In this document: one piece after another, positions 1-7,604 of the stretch | How the letters are laid out: the number at the start of each line of letters is the position of its first letter | How positions within the stretch are numbered: position 1 is the stretch's first letter | IMG/VR virus record: IMGVR_UViG_3300021962_000825 | Coordinates: 1-20,371 of that record | Source of the DNA: a virus | Strand: one strand, 5' to 3' | Length of the DNA stretch: 20,371 nt | Position numbers and translations under genes: made by a program | The notes under the pieces: generated by a model | What the model saw: the letters and a program-made list of their open reading frames with translations, nothing else | Databases searched by the model: none | Told to the model about the DNA's origin: nothing

Positions 1-13
1 GCCTTGATACGGA

Positions 14-346
14 TTAATTGGTTTTGCCATAAAATGATTGTCTAGCTTCTAAACAGAGTAAACTGCCTGCCTTAAACTGCCGGCAAGCCTGGGGACGGTT
101 TTCGTAAATTGTACATGAAACTGACTTGCCAACAACTCCAGACAGAGCAGCACATCTATTGTTGCAGGTCTTGAGTAACGGATAGTCATCTCGGATTAAA
201 TTTGCTGGTATGTTGACGGCATCGGAGCGGTCACGCTTGAGCACCGGCCAGCTCCACTTGTGACTGCAACAGGCCCCGCAAGTCCTGCAATCCAGATCTG
301 ATGTTGCAGTACTCTGCGACTGGTTGCTCATGAAGAACGTGCTCAT
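14..346 (-). CDS. YkgJ-like CxxCxxCC metal-binding protein
   Basis: This 110-residue protein has the CRTCGACC motif (cysteines at 20, 23, 26 and 27), then CTIYENRPQACRQFKAGS with two more cysteines and LCLEAR near the end. This is the layout of the YkgJ family (CxxCxxCC, proposed zinc or iron chelation; Pfam PF03692). In that family the later 'C.iYe.RP..C' motif completes the site. The start must lie before residue 20, so either ATG (346 or 331) forces an overlap of at least 101 bases with the preceding PP-loop gene. A weak GAGA lies 7 bases before the ATG at 346. Both genes carry cysteine clusters and may work together, but this is a guess from adjacency. Confidence 0.82.
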   Translation of the reverse strand: MSTFFMSNQSQSTATSDLDCRTCGACCSHKWSWPVLKRDRSDAVNIPANLIRDDYPLLKTCNNRCAALSGVVGKSVSCTIYENRPQACRQFKAGSLLCLEARQSFYGKTN

Positions 347-1061
347 GCAGGTTCTCTACTTGAATGCCATCCTTGGGGCAATCAACAAACTTGCCAAGCC
401 GCTTGTCTACGCAGTTAAAACAGGCATGAACGTAGTCTGAGTTCATGTGCTTGTCCGGTTTGCTGACCACATTATCGTCGTATCTATTGCGATCAAACAA
501 AACGTTGTTGTTTTTGATGTAGGCCGAAACATCTTTGTCGGTCCACTCACGCAACGGAAACCACATCTCTGTAGATGGGCCTAGCAATTTTTTGTGGATT
601 TCTAGCGGGATCTGTCCAGTCAATGGATCTTCGTCACTGCTTTTGTGGCCGCATAGCAACACGTCAAAGTCAGAAATAACCCTTGCCTTTGGGCGGTTTA
701 GCCACTCCTTGCCACATACCCAAGGCTTACCTGCCTCCATGGGCTCTGTTCCGCGCATTACTCTAATGTTTCCATCTCCAATTGAGTACTTTTCACAAAC
801 ATCTATGCGTCCATTTCCGTGAGTTAGAGCAATAGATTCTGGCACCCAATCATGCACGGTCATCCCATAGGACTCTTGAGCTACATGATGGAAGGCGTAC
901 TTCTGGGGCAAAAATGGCAACTTAAAATGAATTACCTCAATGTCTGGTCGAATCTTTCTTGTGAGATCTAACAAGACAGTGCCGTCCTTCCCGCCACTCC
1001 AAAGAACGGCTGGGCGTTTTGCATGTTTAAGAGCCAAAAGTATAGTTTGTTCAGCAGTCAT
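231..1061 (-). CDS. PAPS reductase-like PP-loop protein (CysH/DndC superfamily)
   Basis: This 276-residue protein belongs to the adenine-nucleotide alpha-hydrolase superfamily. The PP-loop is AVLWSGGKDGTVLLDL with SGGKDG at residues 22-27; the usual last residue is serine, here glycine. FPLREWTDKDVSAYI (about 170-185) is the typical second half of PAPS-reductase-type proteins, and HACFNCVDKR near residue 213 gives a CxxC pair followed by another cysteine. Family members reduce activated sulfate or take part in sulfur transfer to DNA or tRNA. Such genes are frequent in aquatic phages, and their true substrate is mostly unknown. No other sulfur-pathway or dnd genes are in the window. It starts at a TAATG overlap and its last 38 codons overlap the next gene by 116 bases. 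Confidence 0.82.
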   Translation of the reverse strand: MTAEQTILLALKHAKRPAVLWSGGKDGTVLLDLTRKIRPDIEVIHFKLPFLPQKYAFHHVAQESYGMTVHDWVPESIALTHGNGRIDVCEKYSIGDGNIRVMRGTEPMEAGKPWVCGKEWLNRPKARVISDFDVLLCGHKSSDEDPLTGQIPLEIHKKLLGPSTEMWFPLREWTDKDVSAYIKNNNVLFDRNRYDDNVVSKPDKHMNSDYVHACFNCVDKRLGKFVDCPKDGIQVENLHEHVLHEQPVAEYCNIRSGLQDLRGLLQSQVELAGAQA

Positions 1062-2299
1062 TAAAGAATCATTGCGCCGCCAAGCATGCCGCCAGCACTA
1101 AGCAACCCGCCGCCTAGCGAGCCAAACATGCTCGACTTGCCGGCTTCTTTGGCAGCATTAGCCTGAGCCTGTGCTCCCGCCAAGTTCATCTGCGCGTTGT
1201 AGGCACCATAGATCGAGCCCATGCCAGTCTGACTTTCCGGGTTGAACAACTGTGGCCCAGCAGCCTGGCCCATGTTGTAGCCCATTTGCTGAGCAGAACC
1301 AACTGCTCCTTGAAGGATGGGTTGCTTGTAAAACGCCTGCAATACAGGTGCCTGAGCGGCCTGAAGCTGTCCAAGCGCACCAGCGCCAAGCTGAGCGCGT
1401 CCAACCTGAATAGCCGTGCCAGCCTGCATCCGGCCTTGCTCTGCTTGGCCGCGGGAAAGGGCCTGCTGAAAAGCCTGCTGCTGAGCGCCAAGTCCGTACT
1501 GCAAACCAGCTTGTTGGCGCTGAGTGGCCTCGGCCAGCGCGGGCTGGTAGATGGCTTGAATCTGCCCGGCAGCACGTTGGGCAGTGGTAAGGCGCTCTTG
1601 GTAGCGCTGGTTAGCGACCTGTGAGCGGTTAAGAATCTCAGCTCCAATAGCGCCGCCACCAAGTGCAGTTCCGCGGGCAGCGTATGCGGACCTGGCAGTC
1701 TGATCAGCAATGCGCTGTTCCTCAGGAGTCAAGCCGCGGCCAGCCATTAATTCTTGCTCAGCAGTTTGAGACAAAAGCCTGGCATAATTGCCCATTCCAG
1801 GCATCGTGCCAACATACTGGTTGACGATGTCTTGGTTGATGTTTTCTAAGCCAGACCCCATTTGAGGCCCGCCAACTCCCTGCTCAAAAGCAGTAAGCTG
1901 GGGAGCCTGCAAGGAACGAGCCATTTCCTGCTGGGCTAACTGGCCGGCAGAACTAAGGGCTTCTTGGTAGCCGGGCGTTAGTGAAGAAAATGCTCTCTGA
2001 TACTCAGGAAGCGAAGTCTGAAGCTGTCTTAACTCTGCCGCACGGTTAGCTGCACCGTACTTAGCTTCAACTTCCGCAACTTGCGGATACATCTTGGCCG
2101 CCTGCTCCAGTGCCTGCTGGCTTGAATAAGCCTGAGTTTGAGCCTGAAGTTCAGCATATTTTGGCTGGTATTCAGATTCTCTGGCGTAGACCTCTGGAGC
2201 CATCTCCACCTGGGCCTTAAGAATGTCCCGCATCGACTCCTGATAATTAGGAGCCGCCGGTGCTTGAATTGTTGTTGATCCGCCGCCATATCCGCCCAT
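1061..2299 (-). CDS. Probable internal virion / DNA-ejection protein
   Basis: This 412-residue protein is rich in alanine, glutamine and glycine. It has a short flexible start (GGYGGGSTTIQAPAAPNY), then long helical stretches with many glutamines (residues 30-330), such as YAELQAQTQAYSSQQALEQA. Its C-terminus is glycine-rich and hydrophobic (FGSLGGGLLSAGGMLGGAM), resembling membrane-inserting GxxxG helices. Podovirus internal or ejection proteins have this kind of composition and often a membrane-active end. It alone in the window has a strong Shine-Dalgarno (AAGGAG, 6-base spacing), pointing to independent and strong translation. The stop overlaps the next gene as TAATG. Function is inferred from composition and the virion-gene context; there is no motif to confirm it. 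Confidence 0.7.
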   Translation of the reverse strand: MGGYGGGSTTIQAPAAPNYQESMRDILKAQVEMAPEVYARESEYQPKYAELQAQTQAYSSQQALEQAAKMYPQVAEVEAKYGAANRAAELRQLQTSLPEYQRAFSSLTPGYQEALSSAGQLAQQEMARSLQAPQLTAFEQGVGGPQMGSGLENINQDIVNQYVGTMPGMGNYARLLSQTAEQELMAGRGLTPEEQRIADQTARSAYAARGTALGGGAIGAEILNRSQVANQRYQERLTTAQRAAGQIQAIYQPALAEATQRQQAGLQYGLGAQQQAFQQALSRGQAEQGRMQAGTAIQVGRAQLGAGALGQLQAAQAPVLQAFYKQPILQGAVGSAQQMGYNMGQAAGPQLFNPESQTGMGSIYGAYNAQMNLAGAQAQANAAKEAGKSSMFGSLGGGLLSAGGMLGGAMIL

Positions 2300-2302
2300 A
2301 AA

Positions 2303-2737
2303 TTACTCCTTATCGTATTTTCTGATTTGATCAATGGCCCGCATGTGCGCCCATCCTCCAATTAAAAAAGCTACATGTGAATATATTACAAAATCACTAC
2401 ACTTCAATGCAGAAGAATAACCCTTGCCCTGTGCTGCTGCTTCTTCTCCAGTGACCCACCCATGACAAGCATTCAGGATTAAAGGAAGCAGACTTGCCTT
2501 GTGTTGTTGGAAAAATGGATTACAGCAAATTGTTTCAATAAACAAAAATAGTTCTCTGGAAACTTCATCAAGAAGGACCGGCTGATCTCTGTCAACAAGA
2601 TCATCAATAACATGGCAGAAGTTCCAGCACCTCCAAATAAAATTAAAGGCATCGTCATTTCCATTTGCAATAAACAACATGATGTTTAGTGCGTTTGGAT
2701 TTTTGTCTACTTCCTCTGGCTTACTGCAATAGTCCAT
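2303..2737 (-). CDS. Small helical protein with an IDDLVD motif, unknown function
   Basis: This 144-residue protein is coupled to the methyltransferase (TAATG) and ends three bases before the next start. It appears fully helical, with WNFCHVIDDLVDRDQPV (about residues 38-54) as the most distinctive element. CNPFFQQHKASLLPLI and ACHGWVTGEE come later, then a hydrophobic HVAFLIGGWAHMRAI. I recall a family of phage proteins with 'CxxIxDDLIDxDKPV ... NPFYxxH ... ILxxxxxxW' that has no known role. The DDxxD-like acids on a helix bring terpenoid-synthase-like folds to mind, but the protein is half their size, so this is only a hint. Confidence 0.75.
   Translation of the reverse strand: MDYCSKPEEVDKNPNALNIMLFIANGNDDAFNFIWRCWNFCHVIDDLVDRDQPVLLDEVSRELFLFIETICCNPFFQQHKASLLPLILNACHGWVTGEEAAAQGKGYSSALKCSDFVIYSHVAFLIGGWAHMRAIDQIRKYDKE
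2306..2311 (-). promoter_or_regulatory. Strong Shine-Dalgarno for the internal virion protein gene
   Basis: AAGGAG lies 6 bases before the ATG at 2299, inside the last codons of the preceding gene. It is the only textbook Shine-Dalgarno I find before any gene in the window, and it fixes the start of the 412-residue protein. Confidence 0.75.
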
Positions 2738-3513
2738 TATTTTTCGTACAAGAATTCTGATATTTTAATTGGGGCAAACGGAACTTGATTTTCATGGAAT
2801 TCACCTAGCCCACTATTGACCAGGTTAATCCAAGCATCAAAGTCCAATATCGCATTCATATTTGGATTGCACTCAATTACCTTAAATCCAGCATTTGTAG
2901 CAGCATTTAAGTGATACCAAGTTGGATAGCACATGTAATGCCAGACATCCTGCAATTCTTTAATTTGCCGTGCTTGATGCGGATCTAGATCATCAACAGC
3001 GCACATGTCTGAAATTAACAACTTTCCACCTGGCCTTAAGACTCTGTATGCCTCACTCAAAACATCAACAAGCGGCCTGTATCCGATGCTTTGGTAGAAG
3101 TAAATAAAGTCAAATGAGTTGTCGCTAAACGGCATCTCATCGTATGAGCCTACCTTAAACGCGCAGTTTATTGGCGCGGCTGCCGTTGCTATTTTAACTT
3201 GCTCAGAAGAAATCGTAAGGCCAGTAAACGATGCTTCTGGATGTTTTTTTGCAAAAAAGTTTGCAACATGACCGATTCCACAACCGGCATCGAGCACCTT
3301 TTTTGATCCATCCTGCCAATGCCTGCAATGCAGTATTTCAAGATGTTCTTCAAAGTTATTTGAAAATAACCCGGACTGAAATACTGGATAGTCGTTATCA
3401 ACGTAAATTGACGTACAACCATTCCAGTACTTTTCTAGCTTATCATGCGACTTGCATTTGTTCTTGTAGTATATTGAGTGCGCCAAAAACGCAGAAAACC
3501 TTGAGGCGCTCAT
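2737..3513 (-). CDS. SAM-dependent class I methyltransferase
   Basis: This 258-residue protein transfers a methyl group from S-adenosylmethionine to an unknown acceptor. Motif I is VLDAGCGIGH (residues 73-82). GLTISSEQ (98-105) resembles the post-I motif of sterol/cyclopropane-fatty-acid type methyltransferases (GxTLSxxQ). DNSFDFIYFYQSIGY carries the motif II region and EAYRVLRPGGKLLISD the motif III region. Small-molecule or lipid targets are therefore more likely than DNA, since no DPPY-type motif is present. It is coupled to both neighbours by TAATG. Base composition here (2303-3513) is clearly more AT-rich than the head genes, which could mark recent acquisition. Confidence 0.88.
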   Translation of the reverse strand: MSASRFSAFLAHSIYYKNKCKSHDKLEKYWNGCTSIYVDNDYPVFQSGLFSNNFEEHLEILHCRHWQDGSKKVLDAGCGIGHVANFFAKKHPEASFTGLTISSEQVKIATAAAPINCAFKVGSYDEMPFSDNSFDFIYFYQSIGYRPLVDVLSEAYRVLRPGGKLLISDMCAVDDLDPHQARQIKELQDVWHYMCYPTWYHLNAATNAGFKVIECNPNMNAILDFDAWINLVNSGLGEFHENQVPFAPIKISEFLYEK

Positions 3514-4484
3514 TACGTCTTAATGCAGTACATCAACGCAATGTTGCGTGGACGTGTTTCTGAGCCACCTGTGGCAAGCGTTGTTCTGGTATCATTGCTT
3601 ACTCCATCCCAATTAAATCCGTTGCTTGCTCCAGTAAGATTACTTATTCCCTTGGCCTGATGGGTATGACTCTTAAGCTCATCAAGCTGCGTTGAGCCAA
3701 GCGAGCGGCCAGGATCAGTACCCTTGCCGTTGTCCCAACCGCGGACAAACTCGCCACGCAGATCTGGAGTAGCAATAACTCCAATTGCAACAAGGCTCGG
3801 ATAGCCAGCAGTGCTTTGCCCATTGCATTCTAACCATCCTGTGGGAGGCGAGCTTCTATAGAATGCCATAATAGCGCCTGTTGGCACCAACGATGGGTTA
3901 GTCGCCACAACCTGAGCATCTACATAGGCTTTGGTAGTTGCCTGCAATGCCAGTGTAGGGTCGCCTGTTGGCAGCACTACAGGCCCTATAAAGGTTGCCC
4001 CGGTTAAACTGGCCTTGGTGTCCACATATTGCTTGGTAGCAGCCTGAAAGGCGCTAGCTGGATCTGCTTGTAGCGTCAAGGTGCCAGCCATCGTGTCGCC
4101 AGCTTTGTTGAGTGGCGTAAAGCCCAGAGATGCTTGCTTGGTTGCTAGCCCCGTGTCCACATAAGTCTTCGGAATGGCAGATAGAGTCCCAGTTGGTGAG
4201 CTGCTAGACAGAGTCAACTCGCCAGTCATGGAAACGGACCCGTTTCTGTTGACGTATGAAGCCAGATCTGGCGCGATTGCAGCCTGCATCTGAGAGATGG
4301 TGCCCTTCTTGAGTAGCCCCCCCTGAAGAATCAACGTAGTGTCGGCACCAGTAAGCGAAAGAGCCGTGGGCTTATCGCTAATAACTCCAGGTACAAGCAC
4401 CGCGTTATTAACGTGTGCGTTAAGATTGGTGGCGTTTACCTGCCCGCCATCTGCGTATATTGTTCCTGCTTGAATGTCTGCCAT
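3513..4484 (-). CDS. Tail fibre with a phage tail-collar domain
   Basis: This 323-residue protein is a probable short fibre or receptor-binding protein. The first 200 residues contain repeated shaft units: LSAIPKTYVDTGLATKQ, AFQAATKQYVDTKA, and ALQATTKAYVDAQV, with NKAGDTMAGTLTLQADP between them. From about residue 202, GAIMAFYRSSPPTGWLECNG opens a tail-collar domain (Pfam PF07484), followed by PDLRGEFVRGWDNGKG. A KSHTH element is of the metal-binding HxH type seen in T4 gp37-like fibres. The end, ETRPRNIALMYCIKT, is the standard close of this class. The stop overlaps the methyltransferase start as TAATG. Receptor binding is inferred from the family. Confidence 0.9.
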   Translation of the reverse strand: MADIQAGTIYADGGQVNATNLNAHVNNAVLVPGVISDKPTALSLTGADTTLILQGGLLKKGTISQMQAAIAPDLASYVNRNGSVSMTGELTLSSSSPTGTLSAIPKTYVDTGLATKQASLGFTPLNKAGDTMAGTLTLQADPASAFQAATKQYVDTKASLTGATFIGPVVLPTGDPTLALQATTKAYVDAQVVATNPSLVPTGAIMAFYRSSPPTGWLECNGQSTAGYPSLVAIGVIATPDLRGEFVRGWDNGKGTDPGRSLGSTQLDELKSHTHQAKGISNLTGASNGFNWDGVSNDTRTTLATGGSETRPRNIALMYCIKT

Positions 4485-4485
4485 A

Positions 4486-6681
4486 TTATTCTTCGGTGAT
4501 CATGCCTCTGCTGGAGTTGATAGCATAGACGCTAGTGCTTTTTAGCGCTGGCCTTCCCTTGTTAAACACTACCTCCGTGTCAATTGCCACTCCTTTTGAG
4601 CCAATCCGCGGGCGAATAGTGCCATCAATTTGAGAAGATCCACTAAAAACGTACCGCATAATCTCTTCTGTGGCATCCGGATCATGCACTGTGGCGTAGA
4701 TGGAAACGTCATCTCCGGCAGTGTTGCTAAAGTTAAACTCTGCCCGGCTAAAACGTTTTGTGGCCTGGTTGTCAAACGTGTATTCGCGAGAGCGTATGCT
4801 GGCAGCCACTGGAATAATAACGTATGAAGCTGCGCTTAGCGTTGCTGGAAGTGAAAACGGAAGTAACGGTGTGCCAGTGACTCCAAGGAACTCGTCCCCT
4901 CCTTCGAGTTCTTCTGCTAGAAAAATGCCGCCATATGCACCAGCCAAAAACGTGGTCGGCTGACCGGGCGGTATTGGGCCAACAAGCGGAACCTGAAGCG
5001 GCTTTCCAATGTTTGCAATAATAAACAATCTGCGCTTGGTGCCATAAAATGCAGGCACAAAGTTGTCAATAAACATTCCAGCAGGATAAGTGTCTATGCT
5101 TTCCCATGCTTGGTTTAGTGTGTTGTACACTAAAATTGAATTGTTCTTAATGGAACCATTTACTGGAAACGCAATAAAGAACCTGTTGTCAAAATAAACT
5201 GCTGTAACTTTTTTGGCGTAGTCAAAATTGACGTTATCAAAATAATCATCAATAGGCTCACTTAGCGGCATAGTGTTGCCAATCAGCTTTAGGTCAAGCT
5301 GTGGCGTCAACATGTGTACGCCTTTGCCGCTAAAGAAGAACACAAATTGACCAGCCGGCACGATGCTGTGCCTAGCCAAGCAGCCAACTTCTGTGGTGAC
5401 TACGGTTATCTGGCTTTGATCTTGCGCAAGAGGATCAAATCTTGGATCTATGTAAGCCACATAAATCGACTTTAGCATGAATACCAAAAACTGGTTTTCA
5501 ATCCACGGCAAGAATCCAACAATTCTGTCATTGCCACCTTGATTGACATCAAAAACATTTAACTTGTCATATCGGTCACTGAGAATATCAGTGGCAATAA
5601 TCTCTGTATTGCCCGTCTTAACGACTATTCTATTCTGAAAATAAAGCCCAAACTCTCCTGGTGGCAACGGATAGGTGCCTTCGGCATTGATACCAGTCTG
5701 GTCAATAAAAGAAAGGGAGCCTGACACACCATCCCAAACCAACGGTGGATTTGCCTGTTGTACCTGAAAGCCAGTAATATCAGTATGCTGCTGAATTGTG
5801 GGGCCAGTGTTTGTAAAGGAAAACGTAAATCTTGTGCTTATTGATACAGATTGCACGATCACGTTTTTGTGAAAGTACTTATGCTGATTTGGAGGCACAT
5901 TAATATCAATTATGTTTACCTCTTCTCCAACAAAAAATCCGTGTGGCGTAGCTGTGGTAACAGTAACCGTTACAGTTGCTCCATTTGGTATCTGAGGATT
6001 ACTTACTGTTGCAGATATTAAAGGACCAGCAACTCCCCTAAATATGTACAAATTATTAAGTGCCTGTACCACTTCGGAATCAAAAGAAAATGAAGAAATA
6101 GCAACAGAAACCTGTCTAGTTTCATTTCCAAGATACCCAGGCTCGCCAAGTTCATAAAATATCTGAGTGGCGGTTAGCAACACTATTGTGTGCTCAGTAT
6201 ATGTTATGTTTGGGCTATCTGTTGAATAGCCAATTTTAATTTTATCACCAACTTTTAATCCTGCCGTTGTTGCAACACTTAGCCACCTTGAATGGGTTTG
6301 GCCAATGGTTTCACTTACAAGAAAATCAGTTTGAGATGTAAGTGTTCCAATCGGCAAATAACGACCAGCAGGAAACGTGTACTTTGTGGAAAAAACTTTA
6401 GTTTGCGTGTTGTACAAGACAATGCCATCCGTAAACAGCATCACGATGTTGTCCTGCCCAACAGAATTAACATAGTAACCAGAGCCAGATTGAAGATTGG
6501 TGTTTAACGTGTCGTCAGTCAGCCGCTCACAACCCTTCCTTGGCTGCGCTGCGCCCCGCTGGAGCCGCATGTTCTTTGAGGACTGGGAAAACCCAGGCTT
6601 CAGATTTGACGGATCAAGACGCGAAGAGAACCCAATGAAGTTATCATCGTTCTCAACTCCAATCTGGCTGTCTTCTGGCAT
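4486..6681 (-). CDS. Large virion structural protein, probably tail nozzle-like
   Basis: This 731-residue protein is beta-rich and lacks enzymatic motifs. The N-terminal motif DPSNLKPGFSQSSKNMRL, then RGAAQPRKGCERL, corresponds in layout to the start of podovirus nozzle proteins of the T7 gp12 type, where a 'GxxxSxxNxxxxxGxxxxRxG' motif opens the protein. The body has repeated strand-turn units such as IVMLFTDGIVLYNT, FLVFMLKSIYVAYIDPR and FIAFPVNGSIKNNSILVYNT that look like propeller blades. The length is close to nozzle proteins (700-800). It is coupled to its neighbour by TAATG and followed after one base by a collar-domain fibre. An alternative is a large tail-spike or receptor protein; structural status is firm, the exact role is not. 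Confidence 0.72.
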   Translation of the reverse strand: MPEDSQIGVENDDNFIGFSSRLDPSNLKPGFSQSSKNMRLQRGAAQPRKGCERLTDDTLNTNLQSGSGYYVNSVGQDNIVMLFTDGIVLYNTQTKVFSTKYTFPAGRYLPIGTLTSQTDFLVSETIGQTHSRWLSVATTAGLKVGDKIKIGYSTDSPNITYTEHTIVLLTATQIFYELGEPGYLGNETRQVSVAISSFSFDSEVVQALNNLYIFRGVAGPLISATVSNPQIPNGATVTVTVTTATPHGFFVGEEVNIIDINVPPNQHKYFHKNVIVQSVSISTRFTFSFTNTGPTIQQHTDITGFQVQQANPPLVWDGVSGSLSFIDQTGINAEGTYPLPPGEFGLYFQNRIVVKTGNTEIIATDILSDRYDKLNVFDVNQGGNDRIVGFLPWIENQFLVFMLKSIYVAYIDPRFDPLAQDQSQITVVTTEVGCLARHSIVPAGQFVFFFSGKGVHMLTPQLDLKLIGNTMPLSEPIDDYFDNVNFDYAKKVTAVYFDNRFFIAFPVNGSIKNNSILVYNTLNQAWESIDTYPAGMFIDNFVPAFYGTKRRLFIIANIGKPLQVPLVGPIPPGQPTTFLAGAYGGIFLAEELEGGDEFLGVTGTPLLPFSLPATLSAASYVIIPVAASIRSREYTFDNQATKRFSRAEFNFSNTAGDDVSIYATVHDPDATEEIMRYVFSGSSQIDGTIRPRIGSKGVAIDTEVVFNKGRPALKSTSVYAINSSRGMITEE

Positions 6682-6920
6682 TAGTCTTTGGCAATGATTC
6701 GGCCAAGCTTTTCAACAAGCTTCTGAAGGTCGTCCCGGATGTCCATGATGGCTTGCACGTCCATCTCTTCTTCACCCTCTTCCTCCTCCATGTCCTCCTC
6801 TTCGCCGTAACCACAGTCTGGGCAACAGCCGTTAGACTTCATGTCACAGCCACAGTCCGGGCAGTAATCACGGCTTCCGCCGCCCATCAGGGAACCAAGT
6901 GCGATAGTTAGCTTGCTCAT
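6681..6920 (-). CDS. Zinc-ribbon protein with an acidic stretch
   Basis: This 79-residue protein has two CPDC knuckles (residues 20-23 and 33-36) separated by nine residues, a typical zinc-ribbon. A run of almost only glutamate, with some aspartate and methionine, follows at residues 40-53. A C-terminal helix (IMDIRDDLQKLVEKLGRI) could form a coiled coil. The acidic run and helix suggest a protein-protein adaptor rather than a DNA binder. It is coupled to the lysin by ATGA and to the 731-residue gene by TAATG. I recall similar small zinc-ribbon proteins next to tail genes of aquatic phages, but know no function. Confidence 0.8.
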   Translation of the reverse strand: MSKLTIALGSLMGGGSRDYCPDCGCDMKSNGCCPDCGYGEEEDMEEEEGEEEMDVQAIMDIRDDLQKLVEKLGRIIAKD

Positions 6921-7453
6921 GCGATGTACTTCTTAAGTTTTTCCAACCGATTTTCCCAGCCTTTACTGAAAGACTTTTGCGTTTCATCCAGCTTTGCCAG
7001 CAGATCATAAAAACCGTCACGCTGCACGATGATGTCAGCACACACTGCATCAACGCCGATGTCCTTGATCTTGGCTTCCATTGCTAGAATGGTCTTGGCT
7101 CCCACAATGCCATCATCCTTGCTGCCAACTGCCCGCTGAAGGAACTTGCCAGCCTGCCCAACGCCCGTGTTCACGCAGCCATCAAAGTGTACCACACAAA
7201 GCGGCCAAGGCATCTTAAAGCACTTCCCGCGCACCCAGTAGTCGTTGTAGTAGATGTCCTCTACTTCGTCGTCAGAGATCTCCTTGACGCAGCGACGGTT
7301 CTCCTGACGGTCATCCCGGTACTTGTCGTACTCCCGTTGCAGGATGCCGCGGTTGGTTTTGCCACCAGAGTCGTGCCTGTGATTGCTAAAGCCTCCTTCA
7401 GCATCCAGCACAAACTCCAGCGACCGTTCAAAGTTTGGGTTTGCCGGATTCAT
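6917..7453 (-). CDS. Endolysin, GH108-type muramidase with a peptidoglycan-binding-like C-terminus
   Basis: The product degrades peptidoglycan at the end of infection. I chose the internal ATG at 7453 (178 residues). The longer frame starting at 7561 would run through the whole membrane-protein gene and adds residues unlike the family. The N-terminal pattern FVLDAEGGFSN, then DSGGKTNRGI, is the GH108 signature, in which the glutamate of EGG is the proposed catalytic acid. Later segments include YYNDYWVRGKC, HFDGCVNTGVGQAGKFLQRA and KDDGIVGAKTILA, matching the second half of the family (peptidoglycan-binding type 3). No signal peptide is visible, so it probably needs a holin. The stop overlaps the zinc-ribbon gene as ATGA. 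Confidence 0.88.
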   Translation of the reverse strand: MNPANPNFERSLEFVLDAEGGFSNHRHDSGGKTNRGILQREYDKYRDDRQENRRCVKEISDDEVEDIYYNDYWVRGKCFKMPWPLCVVHFDGCVNTGVGQAGKFLQRAVGSKDDGIVGAKTILAMEAKIKDIGVDAVCADIIVQRDGFYDLLAKLDETQKSFSKGWENRLEKLKKYIA

Positions 7454-7604
7454 TTCGGATGACGTCGATAAGCCCAAACAACGAGACAATAGCCGTCGTA
7501 ACAGCCCCGCCAATGTCCATGGAATAGATCCCCGCTGCCGCACCGAGTTTTGCAATGCCAAGCCAGGTTGAAGGTTGACGCAGGTAAGTTTTGAAGATGT
7601 TCAT
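7428..7604 (-). CDS. Small membrane protein next to the endolysin, candidate holin
   Basis: This 58-residue protein overlaps its upstream neighbour as ATGA and the endolysin start by 26 bases. An amphipathic start (MNIFKTYLRQPSTW) is followed by two hydrophobic stretches (about residues 14-28 and 31-48, the second being GGAVTTAIVSLFGLIDVI) and a charged end IRNESGKPKL. Many phages have small 'xYLxxPSTWxGxA ... IRNE' proteins beside their lysins, some annotated as holins. Which of the two membrane proteins makes the hole, and whether the other is an antiholin, cannot be told from the sequence. Confidence 0.7.
   Translation of the reverse strand: MNIFKTYLRQPSTWLGIAKLGAAAGIYSMDIGGAVTTAIVSLFGLIDVIRNESGKPKL

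Noticed and set aside
1186-1710. 174-codon minus-strand frame inside the ejection-like gene
   Set aside because: Frame-shifted reading of a repetitive glutamine/alanine-rich gene; the product is rich in leucine, arginine and proline without a fold pattern.
2303-2737. IDDLVD protein as a terpenoid or phytoene synthase
   Set aside because: Only one DDxxD-like motif and 144 residues, about half the length needed, so an enzymatic call is not justified.
7454-7561. Longer N-terminus for the endolysin (36 extra residues)
   Set aside because: It would overlap the small membrane-protein gene almost entirely, and the added residues do not resemble GH108 proteins, which begin near the chosen methionine.
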